In this document: positions 56,763 to 64,000 of the stretch, in pieces
How positions within the stretch are numbered: the first letter of the stretch is position 1
Layout: each line of letters opens with the position of its first letter
Source of the DNA: Nereocystis luetkeana
Taxonomy: Eukaryota; Sar; Phaeophyceae; Laminariales; Laminariaceae
Assembly: GCA_031213475.1 (NCBI GenBank)
Contig: JARUPZ010000002.1
Location: forward strand, 9,503,949 to 9,567,948
Length of the DNA stretch: 64,000 nt
Direction of reading: 5' to 3'
Position numbers and translations under genes: made by a program
The notes under the pieces: generated by a model
Told to the model about the DNA's origin: nothing
Databases searched by the model: none
The model's input: the letters and a program-made list of their open reading frames with translations, nothing else

Positions 56763-57423
56763 TGAGGGAGTGCATCATAGTATTAGCGACCGGCGTAGAC
56801 TACGCAGACCTCGTGGCACACGCCTGTGCTGGCACGCTTGCTTGGTGACTCTCTGTAGAGGACAATCGTTTGCGAGCAAAGTCCAAGCCATGTGTGTGTT
56901 GTTCACATTCTTTTTACCCGTCGACATCCAGCACAACCAGTGTCCGTGCCGACGATTCTTCAATCCTAGAAGATATACAAGTTCTGTGGTCACTAAGCTA
57001 CGCCACATCAGAGATACTACGCTGCCACGTATGCAGTAAGCACAGCAGTGGGCAATGCAATGCCATGTGATCATACTGGATACGACAGGCACGGCATACA
57101 CATTCTATGAAATAGAGAAACGAAAGGAAACAAACAATGCAGACGGGTGGATATGTACGAGAGCTACGCTGTTTGTACCTCCGCCTTGGTGACACTACTA
57201 TTAGTACTACTGTACCAGGTATGGAATAGTTATCGGGCGATAGGGGCCGCGAACTATTTTCCCAAGAGTCTAGTTTTATTTTCAATACGGGAGGCCGAGG
57301 AGAGAATGGAAGATTAGTACAGGGTACCTGGTATACATGAGTATGTATGTACGTGTATCATACCGCAAGTTGGTGGGAAACCGTGAAATATTGAGTTCAA
57401 GGTCGGGACAATTCGTACCCCTT

Positions 57424-58367
57424 GTTAGGTTCGCCTATTGAGCAGGTACTCGTTTGGTACTCACGTATATCGAATGCTTAGAGATGGAAGAAGAGCAGCT
57501 AGCTGTCTTCCTTTCGAGCACGAGGGGAGACTGAGAGCAAGGCTCGTGCTTCGCTGGGAAAAAATCTAAGAAAACGCCTCCCAAGTACTATAAAAACGAT
57601 TATCAATTAAATATATACCGGAACCCAGGTGAGTACCGACCTTTCGGCCCCACTCAAAGCAATATCATAACACTAGCCCACTCTGATGAGCCGTATATGC
57701 AAAACTATATACGAAATTCGTGGAAACCCCGATTCCACGAGCTAGAACATATGAGTCGAAGATGCGGCTGCTCAAAACCCACTCCCACACCTCTGAATGG
57801 CAAGGTTACGAAGCCGACAAGGGACGCAAAGAAAGAATGAAATAAAGAAAGGCCTAGCCGCAAGGGGCAGGAATAATCTGTCAACCCAACCATCGCCATA
57901 CCACCCGCAAGGGGGGTGGGGCGAGAAAGTGTCTGGGGAAAAGCGAAAGGTTAGCACTAAAAGCGAGGCGGTCCTGTGCGCCAAACGTAGCTAATTTGAT
58001 CCAGATCGCCCTCGACTCCCGGGTGGGGGGAGATCGGCGGGACGAAGAAGAAAAATAACACGGAATACGCCATAAACTACCTAAACCCATACCAAAGCCC
58101 CGGAAACGCGTTCTGTGCCACAAATGAGTGGCCCGATTACCCAGACCAGCCCCGACACTGAGCGGGGAGGGGGAGGGTGGCAGGACGAAATACGCCAAAA
58201 CCATCTCTAACCCGGCCGAGAAAAAAAAAAAAACAGGAAGCGCTAAAACTTGGCGAGTGAACAAAAATCGACCCGAAAACTCGGAAAACGTCAAAAGTGT
58301 AAGACAACCCCCCAAAGGCCAGAAAAACGGCAAGAAAAATATATCGAGTGCAGCCAAGAAGCGAAAA
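57424..58367 (-). mobile_element. Non-coding end / possible LTR of the gypsy element
   Basis: No ORF with family similarity is seen. TGTTA at 58060-58056 and TAACA at 57428-57424 (minus strand) could be LTR ends, giving 637 bp with a TATA-like TATATATTTAA near 57618-57608. No clear polypurine tract precedes the proposed start, so the borders are uncertain. Confidence 0.3.
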
Positions 58368-58527
58368 TCAGCTATCCACGGCTGCGCCTCGAGATCCATC
58401 TACGTTGCGTTGGATCCCCCGCGCAAACGCGCTAACCAAGTGTACTTGTAGACACCAAAAACCTCGTACAGCTCTCGTCGAAGTCGTGTAGCGCGCCGGA
58501 GAAAAAGAAAACTTGATCGGCCCCGGT
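58368..58527 (-). pseudogene. Pol: C-terminal tail beyond the nested MITE
   Basis: The frame resumes exactly after the family-H element with PGPIKFSFSPARYTTS and ends RGAAVDS-stop at 58368. With the insertion and one TTA ignored, the codon phase is continuous from the other side, so this is the end of the same polyprotein. Confidence 0.72.
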
Positions 58528-58530
58528 TTA

Positions 58531-59032
58531 GGGCCACTCCTAACGAACAAAACAAAACACGATTCGTGACATTTGTCGTGTCTCCAATCACGCCTGATCA
58601 AGGCACTACGCAACCCACGCGCACCAACGGTATGCGAAGGTCGGCATAGGGGCATGGCTGACTCTGCTTCGTACGCCGCTTGTGGGCAATGGGTTGCTAC
58701 CCAAAGACACCGCTGAGCGCGGGCTAACGAGCAGGTTGTGGCCTCCAAATTTCGAGGGGGAGGAGCCACAGCTTGAAGGCAAACGCAAAAATGACCTGAG
58801 GATGTCGGTCGGCCTGGCTCGGCCTGGCCATGCCCTACTCGCGAGAGTTGGCTCCACCCTCAAAAACTGTTGGGTTTGAAATATCGGAATTTTTACAATT
58901 CGAAAATATCACGAAACGTGACGTTTTTCGGCCTTTTTCGTTAGAAGGGCTGAAATGTCACGGATCGTGATATTTTGGCATGCCAAAAACTCACGCATCG
59001 TGATTATTTTTTTGGTTCGTTAGGAACGGCCC
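58531..59032 (+). mobile_element. Family H Harbinger-like MITE nested in the retroelement
   Basis: A 502-bp unit with inverted ends GGGCCACTCCTAACGAAC and GTTCGTTAGGAACGGCCC. It is flanked by TTA at 58528-58530 and 59033-59035. The interior has no transposase. The retroelement reading frame is continuous across the site if this unit and one TTA are ignored, which fixes the borders precisely. The TTA target and GGGCC ends suggest PIF/Harbinger. Confidence 0.85.
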
Positions 59033-59885
59033 TTATCCAAAAATTGAACCAACTATACCCCATCCGTCGGTGTAGTCGCGCTGATTTTCTCGAGCCACCA
59101 CAGACCGTCGTCGCCCTTGTACCAAAAGTGGGCCCTGTTGGGGAGCACGGTGTTGCAGTATCGGCGAAGCCAATCGGCTTGCGATACGCCGCTCTAACCG
59201 GATGCCAGGAACCTCTCGCCGTTATTCCGAGAAAGCTTCCGTTGTGCCGCACCGATTCGCATCCAGCGGAACAGGCGGTTGGTTTTGACAGTGCTGGTTC
59301 GGGGTGCCGGCCCACTAGCTCAACATTTTGTGGCGAGAGAGCTGAAGGTCCTTTTCCCGTTTCCAAGGATGGTCGGGATAGTCCTGTCCAGCGCGTCTCG
59401 TACATCACGGCGATAACGCCACCTCGACCTCGAATCGATTGGTGCCCGGCAATCCTTTCCACCTCGAGTCGTTGAAGAGGCGTCGAAACGCCGCCTTGGG
59501 TGACATGGTACGGGGGGAATTTCTCGGGGGAAGTTGATGAACACGTATTGCGTCGACCCCGCTGGCAAATATTTCGGCATGTTGCCACGGTTGTGGGAGT
59601 TGGTATTGGGCTTGCAGCGTCGAACCGATACGCGCCGGAGAGCATCAGCGCCGGACATATCGGAAGAAGAACCCAACTACTGGAGCTTAGCCCCGAGAGG
59701 AGGTAATTCCGGGGTGTCCGCTGAGGAGAGGGCCCAACTGTAAGGACTTCGTAGGGGCCCGTCCAGTTGAGTGAGAGTTTGGCCTTGAGGACCTTGGCGT
59801 CCGTGTCAGGCTTCGCGTCCTGGTGGATGGTGGCCGCCGTACCGTACACCCACACCGGGTGCCGATGCTCATACCGATCTACCAA
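59033..59885 (-). pseudogene. Pol: integrase C-terminus and chromodomain-like part
   Basis: The stretch DAKVLKAKLSLNWTGPYEVL (from about 59795) is the SH3-like end of integrase. After two compensating frameshifts, MPKYLPAG (in the other frame) and LEVERIAGHQSIRG with MYETRWTGLSRPS (about 59468-59390) resemble a chromodomain, which guides chromoviral integration. The frame then meets a TAG and the nested family-H element. Confidence 0.7.
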
Positions 59886-59888
59886 TAG

Positions 59889-60952
59889 AAACGCTCAAGC
59901 ATACGTAGGGTGCGCGCGGTTCCCAAGTGGCAGGAAGCTGTGAAATGGCAAGCCTGCATGACCCAGGGGAGCATGAGTAACGGAGCACAAATACGAATAG
60001 GCTCGTCTTTCAATAAGCAGCCCGTATGACCCACCGGGCGTTGCATGCCACGCGCAAGGGGGGAAAACGGCTGTTGGACGAGTAGGACGATGCCCGCGTC
60101 GGTGGTGTCCGACCTTCTTTAGCTAGCTAGCTCCTGAACTTCCGAAAAGGGATAGCGCTGTGGTGAGAAGTGAAAACACGATAAAAAGTCGGCGGGCAAA
60201 GCTTCCGGCTGACCGAGGGCTGTGTAGCGTATGGCGGCGTTGCACGCGGGCTCGGCCCGTTGTTCCCGACGCGGGCTCGGCCCGTTGTTCCCGAGCCCAG
60301 TCGGCGTGCGAATAGCGCGCAGCGTAATCACCGAGCTGAAATTCGGCAGCTGCGCCGAGGGCATCCAAGTCGGCCGTGGCGACGGGTGGGACGTCAGTTG
60401 GCGGCGGAAGCCGTAAAAGAGGACTTCCCACAGGTTTGGCGCGGTCGCGGTCCGACGGAATGGGTACCGTCGGGACTAAACTAACGAGGCGACAGAAGCA
60501 GAGGCTATAACGACGGATGCGGGCGGTCGCGGCCGTGGGAGCTTGCGGCGGGGTGATAACACGCTGGATGGATGCTCTAGGGCCCCCGCCGGACCCGAAG
60601 CCATATTTAACAGCAGGCGGCGCTGTGCCAGCGGCGGCGGTACGTCCGGGTGGAGATGCGGCCTGAAGGCGGCAAGACAGTCAGAGGCGCCGGGTGGCCA
60701 GGCGGTGAAGGGCAGACGCGTCGGGATCAGTGATCACGGCGGAATATTCTCCACGTGAATTGCTCGTCGGGAGAGGAGCGCGCTGGGCGACAGTCGTCGC
60801 TGCGGCGGGGTTTCTGTAAAGCCCTTGTCACCCCCTGAGGGTACGGCAAAAAACGAAGCGAAAGCGGTGCTGGCGGTGGGTGAAAAAAACAACAAACCGG
60901 GACGGCAATCGACAGTGGCGAAGGAAGTAGATACACGAGTAATGAATCTCCC
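59889..60952 (-). pseudogene. Pol: spacer and integrase zinc-binding remnant
   Basis: At about 60005-59889 the frame reads APLLMLPWVMQACHFTASCH, then LGTARTLRMLERFYW and a TAG stop. The His pair (HFTASCH) fits the first half of the HHCC zinc finger of integrase; the Cys pair is gone. The DDE catalytic core should follow but is absent. Confidence 0.6.
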
Positions 60953-61405
60953 CTAAGGAGCAGAAGGGACGTCAATCCTCATACGTGGCCCGTGTGCGCG
61001 AGACTCGCGAAAATCCGAGGAGGTGAAAGGCAGCCCACCTAAGACGGCGCCTTCGGGGCGGGACATCAACCCACTCAAGCCGACACCGGGAGTCGGTGTA
61101 CAGCGAGTGCGAAGTCCGCAGGCTCGGAAGAGGAGGATACCGCCGTCCTCGGCGGGGATGAAGTTGCTAGACCCACTGCGGTCGTGTTCTGTTGCGGGTT
61201 CCGGCAAACGGGATAGAAAATCAGCATTCCCGCTGGCGCTGCTCTTGCGGTACTCGAGTGTGTAATCGAACGCGGTGAGAAGCTCGAGCCATCGCTGGAC
61301 GCGTGCGTTGTGGTCCCCTACTTTACCGATGCCCTCGAGCGCTTTGTTGTCCGAAAAAAATACGAGCCTTCGTGCCCCCCTAGGTGTTCTTGATGTCCAT
61401 GACAA
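60953..61405 (-). pseudogene. Pol: RNase H C-terminal part
   Basis: FFSDNKALEGIGKVGDHNAR is followed by RWLELLTAFDYTLEYRKSSA and NADFLSRLPEPA, the standard end of Ty3/gypsy RNase H. The preceding RNase H core (about 61405-61570) has in-frame stops. The remainder is a variable spacer. Confidence 0.8.
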
Positions 61406-61569
61406 TGCTACCAGCTTCCAAGTCCAGCGGGGTCCAGTGCCTCTCGGAATCGAGGGTAGCGCGGCTGATACACGCGATGGGCGGCACCGAGCCTTCCGGT
61501 TGTTCCTATTCTAGCGCGGCACCGAAACCGTCGATGCAGGCGTCGCAGTACACGTGGAAAGGGTAGGAG

Positions 61570-62028
61570 TCATCGGCTACGGTGTCCCTGTCCGGGACGA
61601 CCAAAATTGGTAGGGGTTGCGGGCTCGGCGAGGATCTGGCGTACGAAAACGTCCACAGCCGTTGTCAACTCGTACTTAACCCCCTTCCGGAGAAGGGCGG
61701 TGAGAGGGCGTATCCGCTTGGGCAGGTTGGGTAACAATTTGCGATAATACCGCACGCCACCCATCAGCGCGTAGACCTGCTTGAGATTCCGGGGCATGGA
61801 CATTTTCATTAAAGCCGACACTTTTTCCGCATTTGGGCGTACACCCGCAGGCGAAATGGAGTGGCCGAGAAAACTTGCATCCGTGGCGCCTAGGCGAGCC
61901 ATCGAGGGGAAAAGCTTGAGGTTGTGCTTGCGCTGGCGCTCGAAGAGGGCTCGTATCGTCTTGACGTGGGCCGTCGGATCAGGATCGACAACGATCGCAT
62001 CGTCGAGGTAGGCCACCACCTGTGCCAA
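61570..62028 (-). pseudogene. Pol: reverse transcriptase palm with YLDD and thumb
   Basis: The catalytic YLDD is at 62010-61999, followed by FLGHSISPAGV, the VRYYRKLLP thumb start and LTALLRKG. Upstream, an in-frame TAG (near 62065) replaces what is normally a Trp in the SPGWF motif, and an A-run (near 62037-62042) is two bases too long to stay in frame, so the RT is inactive. Confidence 0.82.
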
Positions 62029-62190
62029 ATCTTTTTTATGACTTCGTTAATCACATTGGCGAACTAGCCGGGCGAAGCACGGCTGGCCTGAGGCATGACG
62101 AGCCACTCGTAGAGGCCCGCGGGAGTGCATAGCGCGGTTAGAGGAACGGTGTCCTTGTGTGCGGTAATCCGGTGGAACTAGGAGACCAAA

Positions 62191-63018
62191 TCAAAGAGGG
62201 AAAACCCGCGCCTTCCCCAGGGAGTCAAGGACTTGGTCCACGCGAGGAATAGGCAGCTGGCAAAGGATGCTGATCTGGGTGAGTTTCTTGTAAATCATGG
62301 TGATCCGAACGCCTCCAGGCTTCTTCGGGATGATCACCAGCGGGCTCGAGTACGGAGAGGTCGAGTGCTGGATCAGGCCTGCCGCAAGGTACTGGTCTAG
62401 GGTGGCCTCAACTTCCCTGGCCATGATGGGGTTGATGCGGTCCGGCCGGGACGTGACAGGAGCGCTTCCTTCGGGGACCGAAATCACGGAAGGTATCAAG
62501 GAGCAGGAACCAAAATCCGACTTGGACTTCGAGAAAACATCAGGAAATTCGCAGAGGACGTCCTCCAGTTGTTCGATGGCCTCCGGGGTCCAATCCGTGC
62601 CGTGAAGGTCAAAATCCACCGCTCGCAGATGTAACGGCAAACGTATCCAGACGCGCAGGAACGTGGCGCGCTGTTCTGGACTCAAACCCTCGAGCAGGGC
62701 AGGTGAGGGCGAGGCTGGAGCAGCGAGAGGTGAAGCCGTAACTGCTGAGACCGGGGGCACCTCAGATAGGCCGGAGGAAGGGTTGGAGGATCGGTGATCG
62801 TGCTGTAAAACGTCTAGCGGGGCGCTCATCTGTGGGGCGTGGGCGACTCCGAAGATGTCCCCTAGCTCCAGATCCGTCACTCCAACGAGGGGAAATACCT
62901 GTCGCCCGGAGGCGACGAAGTGCTCCTCGACCGAGGGTAGGTCGGGCTGGGGCATCATGTCACCCAAGTATGCCCGGTGAGTGCGGGGAGCCATCGCTGC
63001 GAACCAAGTTGACTGCAA
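62191..63018 (-). pseudogene. Pol: linker and N-terminal reverse transcriptase
   Basis: The longest intact stretch (275 codons). After an acidic linker it reaches EFPDVFSKSKSDFG, then IQHSTSPYSSPLVIIPKKPG and a partner-strand YKKL, with PIPRVDQVLDSLGKARVF. These are the fingers/palm start of Ty3/gypsy RT. The frame breaks at about 62190, before the YxDD part. Confidence 0.82.
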
Positions 63019-63319
63019 GGAGTTGAGGATCGTTGGGCAGGGTGACGCCTACAGCGTTCTCGTTGCGTAGATGGAAACTTCCACCCGACACAGCGGGTCG
63101 ATGGCGTAAACGGACATGCCTGTCGGGGCGTGGTGAAGTAACTCCAGCTCGCCAGAAACGCGTTGGTCCGACGGCCAAGGAGGCAGAGAGCGGTAGGATC
63201 GGCTATTGAAACGTGTCCAGCTGCCATTTCCCAGCAGTATTGCATGTTGCGTCTCGAAGGGGGGAACCACGCAGGCCCAAACTGCAAGGGAGCACGTAGG
63301 CCGATCTTCTCGAAAAAAC

Positions 63320-63885
63320 TCAGCGCCCAGGCGTAAACTCGTCGAAGTTTTCAGGCGGACCGATTCGCCAAAGCCCTCTCAAGAACGAGGGGCGCCTTTC
63401 TGCTCGCACGTGATGGATGCCGCACCAACCGAGAGCATGACCCAAAACATCTCGTTTGATGAAAATCTGTCGGGAACCAGTGTCGAGAAGCGACACACAA
63501 CCAAAAGGGCGAGAGCGCGAGAGCGCCAGCTCCGCTGTGAATCGCGATTTTGGTTGTAAAAGAGGCGTCGTCGAGGGTAATGGTGCCCCGGACGAGGCAG
63601 GGGCCGTGTTCTGACAGCGCGCAGAAGGGGTCGACACTAGATGCGACAGACAAAACCTCGGGACTGAGGCCAGCAGGCGCATTACTGTAGGAAAACAGGT
63701 CTAAAAGGGAGGACCTGGGCATGCGCGGGCCACGGCCAAAGGGCGGGGCGGCACTGGTGAAATCTCATGAATTCCGTCGGACGCGGTCGAAGTGCAAAAA
63801 TTGATGAGAGGAGGCGGGGTTTTGCCAGACAGGCTTCACTTGCGCGAATGGTGTCGCGATCGTCGGAAAGAGCTTTCCCGGGCAT
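63320..63885 (-). pseudogene. Retroviral-type aspartic protease region (frameshifted)
   Basis: The ATG at 63885 opens a frame that changes at least twice. The active-site motif LLDTGS is at about 63490-63473 (DTGS 63484-63473) and is in a different frame from the LVRGTITLDDASF strand just upstream. Aspartic proteases of this type cut the Gag-Pol polyprotein. Confidence 0.65.
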
Positions 63886-63999
63886 TTATTTCCTCACCCC
63901 CGAGAAGAGTCTTTGGGCGTCGGGGGTGTCCGACCGGAGGATGATGCCCAACACGGGGTCAAAAAGGTTGGCTGCAGCCAAAAGCTTGGTGCCAGTGCT
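63886..63999 (-). pseudogene. gag 3' end of the gypsy element
   Basis: An open frame from the window edge (ending FSGVRK) stops with TAA that touches the next ATG (TAAATG). I infer gag from its position before the protease; no CCHC zinc knuckle is visible in this short piece. Confidence 0.5.
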
Positions 64000-64000
64000 C

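Larger units (their letters stand above)
52159..57423. other. Gene-poor region between BAR-RhoGAP gene and retroelement
   Basis: After the BAR-RhoGAP stop there are G-runs (52558-52583, 54338-54360, 54607-54683), GGT/GGC arrays (55235-55310), ACGT repeats (53873-53895), a short E fragment and the tRNA-like SINE. Long minus-strand frames at 54415-55188 and 55188-55898 cross simple repeats and show no family motif. The 3' UTR of BAR-RhoGAP should lie at the left edge, but I see no clear end signal. Confidence 0.55.
57424..64000 (-). mobile_element. Ty3/gypsy chromodomain-type retroelement, degenerate, runs off right edge
   Basis: Minus-strand order from the right edge: gag end, protease, reverse transcriptase, RNase H, linker, integrase zinc region, integrase C-terminus, chromodomain-like part, C-terminal tail, non-coding end. 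RT before integrase is the Ty3/gypsy order. Breaks include frameshifts in protease and RT, in-frame stops, loss of the integrase core and a nested family-H element. It is a dead copy. The left LTR of the plus map is only tentatively placed; the other LTR lies outside the window. Confidence 0.85.

Noticed and set aside
1-64000. CRISPR array, bacterial operon or phage content
   Set aside because: Repeats are tandem microsatellites or dispersed inverted-repeat elements; there are no cas-like genes and no ribosome-binding-site spacing.

Overview
The window looks like nuclear DNA of a multicellular stramenopile, most likely a brown alga (inference). It shows GC-rich exons with GT-AG introns (donors GTGCGT, GTGAGT, GTAAGT), introns up to about 16 kb filled with small inverted-repeat elements and microsatellites, a TTAGGG-type telomere-like patch, and a degenerate Ty3/gypsy chromodomain-type retroelement. 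There is no sign of bacterial gene organisation. I could not run a database search, so the taxon call rests on architecture.

Only two protein genes can be built with confidence, and they are divergent, with start codons 559 bp apart. On the minus strand, a conserved protein resembling the FAIM beta-sandwich domain starts at 18126 and leaves the window at base 1. Its exons are 18126-18032, 16847-16766, 1105-921 and 184-1, and its second intron is about 15.7 kb. On the plus strand, a BAR-RhoGAP protein of 575 residues runs from 18686 to 52158 in 11 exons whose phases all agree. Only 1,728 of its 33,473 bp are coding. The BAR part should bind curved membrane and the RhoGAP part should switch off Rho-family GTPases there. 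The catalytic arginine finger, the Lys/Arg pair and the late Asn are all present.

The introns hold at least eight families of short non-autonomous elements, named A to H here. A: about 110 bp, TA-flanked, nine copies. B: about 85 bp hairpins. C: 89 bp, piggyBac-like, TTAA target. D: about 750-810 bp with long inverted ends, four copies. E: elements whose start nearly always abuts a poly(G) tract, eight copies. F: about 240 bp with AT-rich inverted ends. G and H: TTA target, Harbinger-like. Also present are a 1.1 kb repeat that carries a 616-bp triplication in one copy, two tRNA-derived SINE-like units, a 42-bp minisatellite and many simple repeats.

From 52.2 to 57.4 kb no gene is supported; this stretch holds a tRNA-Thr-like SINE and one coding-looking 59-codon ORF. 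From 57.4 kb to the right edge lies a minus-strand Ty3/gypsy element (gag end, protease, reverse transcriptase, RNase H, integrase zinc region, integrase C-terminus, chromodomain, C-terminal tail). It is broken by frameshifts, stops, loss of the integrase core and a nested family-H insertion.

The least expected signals are a 9-bp word, TACC(A/T)GGTA, found at least 25 times where about 0.5 is expected; a GC-AG intron whose donor sits beside a ladder of alternative GT donors; and G-runs after donors with C-runs before acceptors around several introns.
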